The position numbers and the translations under genes were made by a program. Below are positions 43,949-52,846 of a stretch of 64,000 nt of DNA, piece by piece. Source of the stretch: Geothrix limicola (GTDB taxonomy: Bacteria > Acidobacteriota > Holophagae > Holophagales > Holophagaceae); the NCBI RefSeq assembly GCF_030268085.1, contig NZ_BSDE01000006.1, positions 62,491 through 126,490 of the forward strand. Reading direction: 5' to 3'. Every line of letters starts with the position of its first letter. Within the stretch, counting starts at the first letter, position 1. The notes beneath the pieces were generated by a model that worked only from the letters and a program-made list of their open reading frames with translations, ran no database searches and was not told the DNA's origin.

Positions 43949-44938
43949 ATGGCGCGCCAAAGCTTCATCCGCACTTCACCCCTTCGGTGGGCCCTCCAGG
44001 CCATCCTCCTGGGGGCAGCCGTCGGACTGGCGCTGGCCCTGGCCTTCGGCACCAAGAACTGGCATCCCCTTCAGTCCATGCTCGTGGGCGTCATCTTCAG
44101 CGTGGTGATGTGGGGCGGCTTCGATCTGCTGCAAACCCCCTTCGAGCGGCTGCCCGCCCATTGGCCGCCCGCGCGGGTCGGGCTCTTCGCCTCCCTTTGG
44201 CTGCTCCTGCTGTACCTCGTGCTCCTGGGCATCGCGGTGGGATTGGTTTGGCTCTGCACGGGCATCAACCTCGTCAGTTCGCGACTCGTCCTCATGCTCA
44301 CAGGCATGGCGGGACTGGCGGCCTCGGGCGTCATCGCCACCAAGGAGACCGTCGAACATCAGGTGCAGATCGAACGGAATCTCGTCAAAGCAGAGGCCCG
44401 GGCCAGCTTCCTGGGCCTGCAGGCCCAGTTGCAGCCGCACACGCTGTTCAATGCACTCAACACCATCGCCGCGCTCATCCCTGAAGATCCCCAGCGCGCC
44501 GAGGAGGCCACCGAGCGCCTGGCCCAGCTTCTGCGCCGCATCCTGGGCGCCCTGGAACATCCCGAGTGGAGCCTGCGGGAGGAGTTCCTGCTGCTGGAAC
44601 ACCTGCTCCGCCTGGAGGAACTGCGCTTCGGCGATCGCCTGCATTTCGAGCTGCGGCTGGATCCCGCCATGGCCGAGGTTTCCATGCAGCCCCTGCTCCT
44701 GCTGCCGCTGGTGGAGAACGCGCTCAAGCACGGCTTCCGGCCCAAGGTGGGGCCCTGCCACCTGAAGGTCGAGGCCAAGAAAGGGAGCATCCGCATCGAG
44801 GACGACGGCGTGGGCCGCTCCTCGCAGGCGCCCGAAGGCCTGGGCCTGCGCACGGTGCGCGAGCGCCTTCTGGCCGCGGGAGGATCCCTCCATTGGCCCG
44901 AGGTCGCGACGGGCTGCGCCGTGGAAGTGAGGCTCTGA
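43949..44938 (+). CDS. LytS-type membrane sensor histidine kinase
   Basis: 329 aa. Four N-terminal TM helices (about residues 12-125), then a LytS-like His_kinase domain with phosphoacceptor region LQAQLQPHTLFNALNTIAAL and an ATPase with LLLPLVENALKHGF and GLGLRTVRERL. The ATG at 43949 has GGGGA upstream. Its stop overlaps the start of the LytTR regulator (TGATG), so they form a two-component pair. Confidence 0.9.
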   Translation: MARQSFIRTSPLRWALQAILLGAAVGLALALAFGTKNWHPLQSMLVGVIFSVVMWGGFDLLQTPFERLPAHWPPARVGLFASLWLLLLYLVLLGIAVGLVWLCTGINLVSSRLVLMLTGMAGLAASGVIATKETVEHQVQIERNLVKAEARASFLGLQAQLQPHTLFNALNTIAALIPEDPQRAEEATERLAQLLRRILGALEHPEWSLREEFLLLEHLLRLEELRFGDRLHFELRLDPAMAEVSMQPLLLLPLVENALKHGFRPKVGPCHLKVEAKKGSIRIEDDGVGRSSQAPEGLGLRTVRERLLAAGGSLHWPEVATGCAVEVRL

Positions 44939-45693
44939 TGGCCCTGCGCTACGCCCTCATCGAGGACGAACCCCCGGCCCGGTCGCGCTTGAAGCGCCTG
45001 GTGGCGGAACTGGACCCTTCGGCCCAGTGCATCGGCGAGGCGGGGGATGGCGTGGCGGGCCTCACACTGCTGCAAACCACCCAGCCCGACCTGCTCTTCC
45101 TCGATATCGAATTCCCACCCGAGGGCGCCTTCGGGCTCCTTCGCAAGGCGCGCGACCTGGGGCTTGCCCTGCCCCCCATCGCCTTCGTCACCGCCTTCGA
45201 TCAGCACGCCCTGGAGGCCTTCCGCTGGGCGGCCTGCGATTACCTGCTGAAGCCGCTGGAGCGGGAACGCTTGGCGGAAACGCTAAATCGCACACGGCCC
45301 AAGGAAGCAGGGTTAGATCTCGGACTCCTCATGCAGGCCCTGGAAGCCACGCGGCGCAAGGAAATGCCGGAGCGCTTCACCGTGCTGGTGAAGGGCCGCA
45401 TCCTCGTGCTGGCCTGGGCCACCGTGAGCCACCTGCGCACGGAAAACCGCCTGCTCTTCGTGCACACGCCCGAGGGCCGATTCGTGCTGGACCGCAGCCT
45501 GGATGAGTTGGAAACCCTGCTGGCGCCCCGCTTCTTCCGCACCCATCGCTCGGCCATGGTGGCCATGGACGCCATCCAGGAGCTGGTACCGGATCCCGGC
45601 GGCACGGGCGAACTCCGTCTCCGCGATGGCGCACGGGTGCCCGTGAGCCGCGAGCGCATGCCCGACCTGCGCGCGCGACTGGGAACGGCCTAG
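44938..45693 (+). CDS. LytTR-family response regulator
   Basis: 251 aa. Receiver (YALIEDEPPARSRLKRLV, DLLFLDIEFP with the acceptor Asp) plus a LytTR DNA-binding domain (VLVKGRILVLAWATVSHLRTENR, LDELETLLAPRFFRTHRSAMVAMDAIQEL). Regulates by binding direct repeats; target unknown, but the two genes directly downstream on the same strand are candidates. Confidence 0.92.
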   Translation: MALRYALIEDEPPARSRLKRLVAELDPSAQCIGEAGDGVAGLTLLQTTQPDLLFLDIEFPPEGAFGLLRKARDLGLALPPIAFVTAFDQHALEAFRWAACDYLLKPLERERLAETLNRTRPKEAGLDLGLLMQALEATRRKEMPERFTVLVKGRILVLAWATVSHLRTENRLLFVHTPEGRFVLDRSLDELETLLAPRFFRTHRSAMVAMDAIQELVPDPGGTGELRLRDGARVPVSRERMPDLRARLGTA

Positions 45694-45797
45694 CGCCATT
45701 CGTCCGGGATTTTCCCCCGCTCGTGCGCTCGCCTCCACGGGAAGACCCGGCAGGATCAACAGTGGCTCCAGCGCCCTCGCGCCTTTCGGAGCCACCC

Positions 45798-46508
45798 ATG
45801 CGATGCCTGTTCGCCGCCCTTCCCGCCGTGCTCTGCTTCGCGCAGGACACCGACCTGCCCGCGCAGCTTGCCCGTCTCCAGCGCCTTCCCACCGAGCAGG
45901 TGCGTTCGATTCAGGCCAGGCTGGCCATGGATCCCGCCCCCGCAGACAAGAAGGCCTACCAGGAACTGCATCTCGCCTACGTCCTGGCCAGCCGCACGAG
46001 CAAGGAGGATCCGAAGGGAAGCAAGGAGCTCGTCGAGCGCACGCTCAAAACCTTTGAGACCTCCCGAGATCCCGAGTCCCAAGCCCTCCTGGGCGCCCTG
46101 ATGGGCCTCAAGATCAACGCTTCGCCCATGTCGGCCATCACCCTCGCGCCCAAGGCCATGGGGATGTTCAACGAGGCCCAGGCCAAGGCGCCCGCCAGCC
46201 CCCGCGTGGCGCTGCTGCGGGCCATCCACCTGATGCACACGCCCGCCTTCGCGGGCGGCGGTGTGAAGGTGGCCCTGCCCCTGATGGAAGCGGCCGTCAC
46301 CCTGGCCGAGAAGGAAGCCGCACCCACGGATCCCTGGGCACCGGCTTGGGGCCGCATCGAAAGCCTGGGCTGGCTGGCCTATGCCCAGGTAGAGGCCGAT
46401 CAGCTAGGGGCCGCCCGGAAGACCGCAGACCGTGCCTTGGCCCTGGATCCCGGCAACGGCTTCGTCACCCGCATGGTGCTGCCCAAGCTTCAGGAGAAGG
46501 CCCAGTGA
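45798..46508 (+). CDS. Secreted TPR-like helical protein
   Basis: 236 aa. Short signal peptide (MRCLFAALPAVLCFAQ), then helical repeats (AYQELHLAYVLASRTSK, AWGRIESLGWLAYAQVEADQLGAARKTADRALALDPGNGF), the last being TPR-like. Its stop overlaps the TonB receptor start (TGATG). Probably a periplasmic helper of the receptor; function inferred from context only. Confidence 0.76.
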   Translation: MRCLFAALPAVLCFAQDTDLPAQLARLQRLPTEQVRSIQARLAMDPAPADKKAYQELHLAYVLASRTSKEDPKGSKELVERTLKTFETSRDPESQALLGALMGLKINASPMSAITLAPKAMGMFNEAQAKAPASPRVALLRAIHLMHTPAFAGGGVKVALPLMEAAVTLAEKEAAPTDPWAPAWGRIESLGWLAYAQVEADQLGAARKTADRALALDPGNGFVTRMVLPKLQEKAQ

Positions 46509-48634
46509 TGCTGGCCACCCTGTTTCAAGCCGCCCTCGAACTCAGCGGCGTCATCCTCGGCCCCGGCGGCAAGCCCATCGCGGGCGCCCAGGTGCTGGTG
46601 GGCGCGCACAAGGTTCAGACCGATGCCAAGGGCCGGTTCACGATGTCCCTCGAAACCACGGGCCCCGTGGAAGTCCGCATCAGCGCCGCGGGCATGGATG
46701 GCCAGACCCGCATGGGGCAGCCCGGCGAGCCGCTGCTGGTGCTCCTCACGCCCACGCCCCAGGGCGCCCTGGTGGAAGTGGTGGAGGGCAGCGGCTACAG
46801 CAGCGAGGAGGGCGCCACCTCCACGCTTTCGCGCATGGAGATCTACACCACCCCTGGGGCCGCCGCCGATGTGATGCAGGCCGCCAAGGGTCTTCCGGGC
46901 GTGAGCAACGCCAGCGAGGGGGCCGAGCTGTTCGTCCGCGGAGGCAAACCCGAAGAGGTGGGCATCTGGCTGAACGGCGGCCACCTCACGCGCCCCTTCC
47001 ACCATCCCAACACGCAGGGCGGCATCTTCTCCGCCGTGGACACGGCCCTGGTGACCCGCGTGGACTTCGTGCCCGGCGCCTTCTCCGCCCGCTACGGCGA
47101 TGCCCTGTCCGCCGTGATGGACATCTCCACCGATCAAACCACACCGGCCGTTTCGAACACCCTGCTGATCACCCTGCCCACCCAGGGCTTTGCGGCCGAG
47201 CGCCCCCTGGGCGCGGGCCTGCTGCGGGCCTCGATCCGCCGCTCGGACCCCGTGCTGCTGGACAAGTGGTATGGCCTGGCACCCTCCTTCGAGGAATCGC
47301 CCCTCTCCCACGACGCGCAGCTCAACTGGCAGCAGCCCCTGGGCAGCGGGCGGCTCGTGGCCACAGGCCTCTTCTCCAAGGATCACCTGGCCACCGACGT
47401 CACCATCGCCAACCTGAGGGACAGCTACCGCAACCAGAGTGAGACCCGCTTCGGCGCCCTGCAGTGGACGGGCACCTTGGGCGACCGTGCCGGGTTGTCG
47501 CTGTCGGCGTCGGACAGCCAGACCCACATCGCCTGGACCTTCAATCACTGGGGCATCGATCAGCAGGAGCGAAGCCGATCGGCTCGGGCTGAACTGACCC
47601 TGCCCTTTGGCGAACTCTTGACCCTGGAAGGCGGTCTGGATGTGGACCGCAGCCACGTGGATCCCCAGGGCCAGGTGCCCTTCGACCTGGCCAACTGGAA
47701 CCCGGCCTCGGCCTCGCGTACCTTCGCCTACGGTTTCGACACCCGCCGCGACGGGGCCTACCTCACGGCCCGCCTGCGGCTCTCGCCCCAGTGGGGCCTG
47801 TCCCTGGGGGGACGCCAGGATCGCTACGGCCTGGAGGGAGAGACCACCCGCGACTTCCGCGCCACCTTGTCCTACCTGATCCGTGAAGGCATCACCTTCC
47901 GCCTGGCGGGCGGCACCTTCCATCAGGCCCCATTGACGAGCCAGATCGATCCCCACGCGGGGAACCCGGACCTGGCCATCCAGCGGGCCACCCATGCCCT
48001 GGCCTCGCTGGATGCCGCCTGGAAGGGAGCCGTGGCCTGGAACCTGAGGCTGGAGGCCTACCGCAAGGACTACGATCACCTCGTGGTGCAGGATCCGGTG
48101 CTGCGCTACGTATCCACCGGCCGGGGCTACGCCCAGGGCGTGGACCTGCTGCTGAAGGCCGCCGTCCCCGGCTGGCGGGGCTGGATCGGCTACGGCTACC
48201 TGGACACCGAACGCAAGGAGGACCAGCAGCCCCTCCTGGGCCCCGCCCCCACCAGCGTGCCCCACAACCTCACGGCGGTTTCGAGCCACACGCTGGCCCC
48301 GGGCTGGGAACTGGCGGGGACCTTCCGCTATGCCAGCGGATCCCCCGTGACCCCGATCCTAGGGGCCACCCCCAATCCCGGGGGCGGCTGGGACCCCATC
48401 GAAGGGGCCCGCTACTCGGATCGCCTCCCCCTCTACCACCGCCTGGACCTCCGCCTCACCCACCTGTTCAGCCTCCGGGGCGTCAACTGCGTGGTCTTTG
48501 GCGAGGTCATGAACCTGCTGGCCCGCCACAACGCGGCGTCCTATGCCTACACGCCGGACTACAGCGAGCACCGGGTCAGCGAGAGCTACTTCAGCCGCCG
48601 CATCCTGGTGGTGGGGGCCAGCCTGAATTGGTGA
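46508..48634 (+). CDS. TonB-dependent outer-membrane receptor with carboxypeptidase-regulatory-like N-terminal domain
   Basis: 708 aa. N-terminal CarboxypepD_reg-like beta sandwich (LSGVILGPGGKPIAGAQVLV), plug domain (VMQAAKGLPGVSNASEGAELFVRGGKPEEV, split: LPGVSNASEGAELFVRGG) and a long barrel ending in strands with FSRRILVVGASLNW. The leader MLATLFQAALELSG is short. It imports a siderophore, vitamin B12-like or other ligand with TonB energy. Coupled to the upstream TPR-like gene. Confidence 0.88.
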   Translation: MLATLFQAALELSGVILGPGGKPIAGAQVLVGAHKVQTDAKGRFTMSLETTGPVEVRISAAGMDGQTRMGQPGEPLLVLLTPTPQGALVEVVEGSGYSSEEGATSTLSRMEIYTTPGAAADVMQAAKGLPGVSNASEGAELFVRGGKPEEVGIWLNGGHLTRPFHHPNTQGGIFSAVDTALVTRVDFVPGAFSARYGDALSAVMDISTDQTTPAVSNTLLITLPTQGFAAERPLGAGLLRASIRRSDPVLLDKWYGLAPSFEESPLSHDAQLNWQQPLGSGRLVATGLFSKDHLATDVTIANLRDSYRNQSETRFGALQWTGTLGDRAGLSLSASDSQTHIAWTFNHWGIDQQERSRSARAELTLPFGELLTLEGGLDVDRSHVDPQGQVPFDLANWNPASASRTFAYGFDTRRDGAYLTARLRLSPQWGLSLGGRQDRYGLEGETTRDFRATLSYLIREGITFRLAGGTFHQAPLTSQIDPHAGNPDLAIQRATHALASLDAAWKGAVAWNLRLEAYRKDYDHLVVQDPVLRYVSTGRGYAQGVDLLLKAAVPGWRGWIGYGYLDTERKEDQQPLLGPAPTSVPHNLTAVSSHTLAPGWELAGTFRYASGSPVTPILGATPNPGGGWDPIEGARYSDRLPLYHRLDLRLTHLFSLRGVNCVVFGEVMNLLARHNAASYAYTPDYSEHRVSESYFSRRILVVGASLNW

Positions 48635-48650
48635 GTGGCAGGAATTTCCC

Positions 48651-48679
48651 TTGAGTGGACAGGGAATTTCCCGCATACT
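48651..48679 (+). promoter_or_regulatory. Predicted sigma-70 promoter of rplU-rpmA
   Basis: TTGAGT (48651-48656), 17-bp spacer, CATACT (48674-48679). The sequence GGAATTTCCC occurs twice around the -35/spacer (48640 and 48663), a possible regulator site. Confidence 0.55.
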
Positions 48680-48694
48680 GATCGACCTTGCCCT

Positions 48695-48740
48695 GGCCAT
48701 GGGCTCCCAAGCGCGTCCGATGGAATGCCGCCCATGTGCC
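48695..48740 (+). promoter_or_regulatory. Candidate ribosomal protein L21 leader hairpin
   Basis: GGCCATGGGC (48695-48704) can pair with GCCCATGTGCC (48730-48740), 20 bp before the rplU start. L21 leader structures are known upstream of rplU in other bacteria; correspondence is inferred. Confidence 0.3.
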
Positions 48741-48759
48741 CCAACCTAAAGAGGTTTTC

Positions 48760-49071
48760 ATGTTCGCAATCATCAAGACCGGCGGGAAGCAGTACCGCGT
48801 GGCCGAGGGCGATGTCCTCCGCGTGGAGCTGCTCGAGAAGGATCCCAAGCAGGCCGTGACCTTTGAGGAAGTCCTCCTCATCGACAACAACGGCGATCTG
48901 AAGGTGGGCAAGCCCACCGTGGCCGGCGCCAAGGTCGAGGCCGAGGTCATCACCCATGACCGCGCCAAGAAGGTGATCATCTTCAAGAAGAAGCGCACCA
49001 CCACCTACCAGCGCACCCAGGGCCACCGCCAGGGCTACACGGAAGTCCGCATCAAGGCCATCAAGGCCTAG
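48760..49071 (+). CDS. rplU: 50S ribosomal protein bL21
   Basis: 103 aa, full-length L21: MFAIIKTGGKQYRVAEGDVL, VLLIDNNGDLKVGKPTVAGA, and the conserved C-terminal TTYQRTQGHRQGYTEVRI. AAAGAGG precedes the ATG. Begins the rplU-rpmA-obgE-nadD-rsfS block. Confidence 0.97.
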   Translation: MFAIIKTGGKQYRVAEGDVLRVELLEKDPKQAVTFEEVLLIDNNGDLKVGKPTVAGAKVEAEVITHDRAKKVIIFKKKRTTTYQRTQGHRQGYTEVRIKAIKA

Positions 49072-49096
49072 GTTTTCGCCGCAGGCGAAAACCTAG
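49068..49096 (+). terminator. Hairpin between rplU and rpmA
   Basis: A 13-bp perfect stem with a GCA loop (49068-49080 and 49084-49096) starts in the rplU stop codon. It has no clear T tract; it may attenuate or protect the upstream mRNA end, and rpmA is likely still transcribed. Confidence 0.6.
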
Positions 49097-49151
49097 TTGC
49101 GATATCCGTTTCTTCCGATCCATTCGACATCCAAGCTGAAGAGGTTCTTCC

Positions 49152-49412
49152 ATGGCTCATAAAAAAGGCGTCGGTTCCAGCCGCAACGGTCGTGATTCCC
49201 ATTCCCAGCGCCTCGGCGTGAAGGAATTCGGCGGTGAGCAGGTCACCGGCGGCTCCATCCTCGTCCGCCAGCGCGGCACCAAGTTCAAGGCCGGCATCAA
49301 CGTCGGCATGGGCAAGGACCACACCCTGTTCGCCCTCATAGACGGCAAGGTTCGTTTCCAGGACAAGGGCCAGAGCGGCCGCTTCATCCACATCGATCCC
49401 ATCGAGGGTTGA
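49152..49412 (+). CDS. rpmA: 50S ribosomal protein bL27
   Basis: 86 aa. [20 protein letters not shown] and [20 protein letters not shown] are diagnostic. The N-terminus reaches the peptidyl-transferase centre. AGAGG precedes the ATG. Confidence 0.97.
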   Translation: MAHKKGVGSSRNGRDSHSQRLGVKEFGGEQVTGGSILVRQRGTKFKAGINVGMGKDHTLFALIDGKVRFQDKGQSGRFIHIDPIEG

Positions 49413-49418
49413 TGTTGT

Positions 49419-49487
49419 CCGGGGGTTCCGCGCTGCGCGCACACCCCCGAGACCCCCGCGCATAGGCCGGGCGTAGCCCGGCCTATG
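49419..49487 (+). repeat. Two-hairpin dispersed element, copy D, after rpmA
   Basis: CCGGGGGT (49419-49426), 16-nt loop with inner stem GCGC-TGC-GCGC, ACCCCCGA, CCCCCGCG, and a perfect 12-bp hairpin (49461-49472 and 49476-49487). It begins 6 bp after the rpmA stop; hairpin 2 is the likely rpmA terminator. Confidence 0.8.
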
Positions 49488-49524
49488 CTTATGCCTCCCC
49501 GATCTTCCGCAACCAAAGGTTCAA

Positions 49525-50574
49525 ATGTTCCTTGATCACGTCCAGCTTCGCGTCGCCGCCGGTCACGGCGGTTCCGGCGCCATGAGCTTCCGCCGCGAGA
49601 AGTTCGCCCCCGAGGGCGGGCCCGACGGCGGCGACGGCGGCAAGGGCGGCTCCATCCTCTTCCGGGCCAACAAGGCCTTGAACACCCTCAATCCCTACCG
49701 CCACAAGCGCGAGTACAGCGCCGAGCGCGGTCGCCAGGGCGAAGGCTGCATGCGCCACGGCAAGGACGGCCTGGACATCGTGCTGGAAGTGCCCCTCGGC
49801 ACCGTCATCCGCGACAGCGACACCGGCGAGATGCTGGCCGAGCTGATGGCCCACGGTGAAGAGGTCTGCGTGGCCCGCGGCGGCCGCGGCGGCCTGGGCA
49901 ACACGAATTTCAAGAGCTCCACCAACCGTACACCCCGCCACCACCAGCCCGGCGAGGACGGTGAGGAGCGCAACCTCGATCTGGAGCTCAAGCTCATCGC
50001 AGACGTAGGCCTGGTGGGCTTCCCCAATGCGGGCAAGAGCACCCTGGTGAGCCGCCTCAGCGCGGCCCGGCCCAAGATCGCCAACTACCCCTTCACCACC
50101 CTGGAACCCCAGCTCGGCGTCGTGAGCCTGGATCGCTTCGGCGGCGACCTCCTGGATTCCTGGGTCATCGCCGACATCCCCGGCCTCATCGAAGGCGCCG
50201 CCAGCGGCGCGGGACTGGGCATCCAGTTCCTCCGCCACGTGGAGCGCACGCGCATGCTGCTGCAGCTGGTGGATCTTTCCGATCCCGTCGAAGAGCCCGC
50301 CGATGCCATCCGCATCATCGAAGGCGAGGTGGAGGCCTTCAGCCCCGTGCTGGCCGCCAAGCCCCGCTGGCTCGTGGGCACCAAGCTGGACGCCCTCCAG
50401 GACGACAGCCGCCGCGAGGCCTTCGTCGCCCTCTGCGAGGCCCGGGGCCAGAAGCCCATCTTCATCTCCGGCGTCACCGGCGAGGGGCTCCGCGAGCTGG
50501 CCTTCGCCGTGGATGATGCCCTCAAGGTCATGGCCGGCCAGAAGGAAGCGGCCCCCAAGGACGAGGCCTGGTAG
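49525..50574 (+). CDS. obgE: GTPase ObgE/CgtA
   Basis: 349 aa. Glycine-rich Obg domain ([30 protein letters not shown]) then a G domain with GFPNAGKST (G1), DIPGLIEGA (G3) and GTKLDAL (G4). Ribosome maturation and stress GTPase. The ATG at 49525 follows AAAGG. Overlaps nadD by one base. Confidence 0.97.
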   Translation: MFLDHVQLRVAAGHGGSGAMSFRREKFAPEGGPDGGDGGKGGSILFRANKALNTLNPYRHKREYSAERGRQGEGCMRHGKDGLDIVLEVPLGTVIRDSDTGEMLAELMAHGEEVCVARGGRGGLGNTNFKSSTNRTPRHHQPGEDGEERNLDLELKLIADVGLVGFPNAGKSTLVSRLSAARPKIANYPFTTLEPQLGVVSLDRFGGDLLDSWVIADIPGLIEGAASGAGLGIQFLRHVERTRMLLQLVDLSDPVEEPADAIRIIEGEVEAFSPVLAAKPRWLVGTKLDALQDDSRREAFVALCEARGQKPIFISGVTGEGLRELAFAVDDALKVMAGQKEAAPKDEAW

Positions 50575-51188
50575 TGCGCATCGGCCTACTTGGGGGAGCA
50601 TTCAACCCTCCTCACGAAGGCCACCTCAAGCTGGCAAAGCTGGCTTTGGATCACCTGGACCTGGACGAACTGCGCTTCGTGCCCACGGCCCTCAGCCCCC
50701 ACAAGCCCGACCCCGGCGGACCCGGCGCCGAGGCCCGCCTGCGCCTGCTTTCCGAGGCCCTCGAAGGCTTCGATCGAAGGTGCAAAATTGAGTCCGTGGA
50801 GCTCGAACGCGGCGGCACCAGCTACACCGTGGACACACTGGAGACCCTCTCGGCCCGCGAACCCGACGCCGCCTGGATCCTCATCATGGGCAGCGACCAG
50901 TTGCCGGGCCTGCCCGGCTGGCGCTGTCCCGAGCGCATCTTCGAACTGGCCTCGGCGGCCGTGGCCCTGCGCCCCGGCGCGCCCTTCCAGGCCCCCGAGG
51001 TGCGCGGCCTCCGGCCCGTCCCCGCCTGGAGCGGCCGGCCCGGCGAACTGGTGGCCCTGCCCGCCACCGAGCTGGACCTGGCCTCCAGCGACCTCCGCAC
51101 GCGCCTCCAGGCCGCGCCCCACGAGGATCCCGGGGGCCTGCCCCCTCAAGTTCTAGGTACCATCCGTTCTGAAAACCTGTATCGTTAG
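50574..51188 (+). CDS. nadD: Nicotinate-nucleotide adenylyltransferase
   Basis: 204 aa. GLLGGAFNPPHEGHL (nucleotidyl-transferase HxGH-type motif), FVPTALSPHKPD, and ELDLASSDLRTRL (SSTxxR-type motif). Converts NaMN to deamido-NAD. GTG start overlapping the obgE stop. Followed by rsfS after 17 bp. Confidence 0.93.
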   Translation: MRIGLLGGAFNPPHEGHLKLAKLALDHLDLDELRFVPTALSPHKPDPGGPGAEARLRLLSEALEGFDRRCKIESVELERGGTSYTVDTLETLSAREPDAAWILIMGSDQLPGLPGWRCPERIFELASAAVALRPGAPFQAPEVRGLRPVPAWSGRPGELVALPATELDLASSDLRTRLQAAPHEDPGGLPPQVLGTIRSENLYR

Positions 51189-51205
51189 CCTGCTCTGGAG
51201 CCCGC

Positions 51206-51580
51206 ATGACCCTTGATTCCCGGCTCGCGACCGTCGTCGACGCCGCCCGGTCCAAGAAAGCCTTCCGCATCCGACTCGTGGACGTGAGCGGCATCGCCAG
51301 CTTCACCGACACCTTCGCCTTCATGAGCGGCGGCAGCGACCGCCAGAACCGCGCCATCGCCGAGGCCATCGAGGATGCCCTCAAGCTGGCCGACGAGCGC
51401 CCCATCTCCCGCGAGGGCGAGGCCAACGGCAACTGGGTCCTGCTGGATTACGGCAACCTCGTGGTCCACGTCATGGATGAAGAGACCCGCCGCCACTACA
51501 ACCTCGAAGGCCTGTGGAACGCGGGCCGCGAGCTGGAACTGCCCGAAGAGACCCATCCCGCGACCGACGCACGTCCGTAG
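51206..51580 (+). CDS. rsfS: Ribosomal silencing factor RsfS
   Basis: 124 aa. DVSGIASFTDTFAFMSGGSDRQNRAIAEAIE and GNWVLLDYGNLVVHVMDEETRRHYNLEGLW (core motifs SDRQNRAIAEAI and DYGNLVVHVM) are the RsfS/Iojap family signature. Binds uL14 and blocks subunit joining under starvation. Completes the standard obgE-nadD-rsfS block. Confidence 0.95.
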   Translation: MTLDSRLATVVDAARSKKAFRIRLVDVSGIASFTDTFAFMSGGSDRQNRAIAEAIEDALKLADERPISREGEANGNWVLLDYGNLVVHVMDEETRRHYNLEGLWNAGRELELPEETHPATDARP

Positions 51581-51592
51581 GAGAAGACCTCC

Positions 51593-52846
51593 ATGCCGAC
51601 CACTCCGAACAACGCCTTCGAGGCCATGCAGGCCCGTCTCCGCGTCGCCTCCCAGCTCTACGGACTGGACGACGCGCTCTTCAAGGTGTTCATGGCGCCC
51701 AACCGCTCCATGATCGTGAGCCTGCCCGTGCTCATGGACAACGGCCAGTGGGAAGTCTTCACGGGCTACCGCGTGCAGCACAACGTGGCCCGCGGTCCCG
51801 CGAAGGGCGGCATCCGCTACGACCTGAACGTCAGCCTCGACGAGATCAAGGCCCTCAGCGCCTGGATGACCTGGAAGTGCGCCGTGGTCGACGTGCCCTT
51901 CGGCGGCGGCAAGGGCGGCATCGTCTGCGATCCCAGCCGTCTCAGCCTCGGTGAGAAGGAGCGGCTCACCCGCCGCTACATCGCCGAGATCATGGACATC
52001 ATCGGCCCCGACCGCGACGTGCCCGCGCCGGACATGGGCACCGACGCGCAGACCATGGCCTGGGTGCTCGATACCTATTCCATGCACGTGCGCCAAACCG
52101 AGAACGCCGTCGTCACCGGCAAGCCCCTCGGCCTGGGCGGCAGCCTCGGCCGCACGGAAGCCACGGGCCGCGGCATCCTCATCACCGCGCGCGAAGCCAT
52201 GCAGCGCCTGGGCAAGCCCCTGGCCGGCGCCACGGTGGCCATCCAGGGATTCGGCAACGTGGGCAGCCAGGCCGCGCGCCTGCTCCATGAGGCCGGCGCC
52301 CGCATCGTGGCCGTCAGCGATCTCAAGGGCGCCATCAAGAACGACCGCGGCCTCGACATCCACGCCCTGCTCAAGCACGCCGCCGAGGCCCGCACCGTGA
52401 CCGGCTTCAAGGGCTCCGAGCCCATGGAGCCCGCGGCCCTGCTCACGCACGCCGTGGACATCCTGGTGCCCGCCGCCACGGAGAACCAGATCACCGAGGA
52501 GAACGCCGCCCAGGTGCGCGCCAAGATCATCGTGGAAGGCGCCAACGGCCCCACCACGCCCGAGGCCGATCCCATCCTGCTCGAGCACGGCGTCCTCGTG
52601 GTGCCCGACATCCTCGCCAATGCCGGCGGGGTGACCGTCAGCTACTTCGAGTGGGTGCAGAACCGCCAGGGCTTCTACTGGCGCGAGCGCGAAGTGAACG
52701 AGCGCCTGGTGGACTACATGACCCACGCCTTCCAGGCCACCTTCGCCACCACGGACAAGTACAAGACCAACCCCCGCATCGGCGCCTACATCCTGGCCCT
52801 CGACCGCGTCGCCCAGGCCATGCGGTACCGCGGCTTCTACGCTTGA
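51593..52846 (+). CDS. gdhA: Glu/Leu/Phe/Val-family glutamate dehydrogenase
   Basis: 417 aa. N-terminal catalytic domain (RGPAKGGIRYDLNVSLDEIK, MTWKCAVVDVPFGGGKGGI with the catalytic lysine) and C-terminal Rossmann domain (VAIQGFGNVGSQAARLLHEAG). Interconverts glutamate and 2-oxoglutarate plus ammonia with NAD(P). GGAGAAG precedes the ATG. Its stop overlaps the TTG start of the next gene. Confidence 0.94.
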   Translation: MPTTPNNAFEAMQARLRVASQLYGLDDALFKVFMAPNRSMIVSLPVLMDNGQWEVFTGYRVQHNVARGPAKGGIRYDLNVSLDEIKALSAWMTWKCAVVDVPFGGGKGGIVCDPSRLSLGEKERLTRRYIAEIMDIIGPDRDVPAPDMGTDAQTMAWVLDTYSMHVRQTENAVVTGKPLGLGGSLGRTEATGRGILITAREAMQRLGKPLAGATVAIQGFGNVGSQAARLLHEAGARIVAVSDLKGAIKNDRGLDIHALLKHAAEARTVTGFKGSEPMEPAALLTHAVDILVPAATENQITEENAAQVRAKIIVEGANGPTTPEADPILLEHGVLVVPDILANAGGVTVSYFEWVQNRQGFYWREREVNERLVDYMTHAFQATFATTDKYKTNPRIGAYILALDRVAQAMRYRGFYA

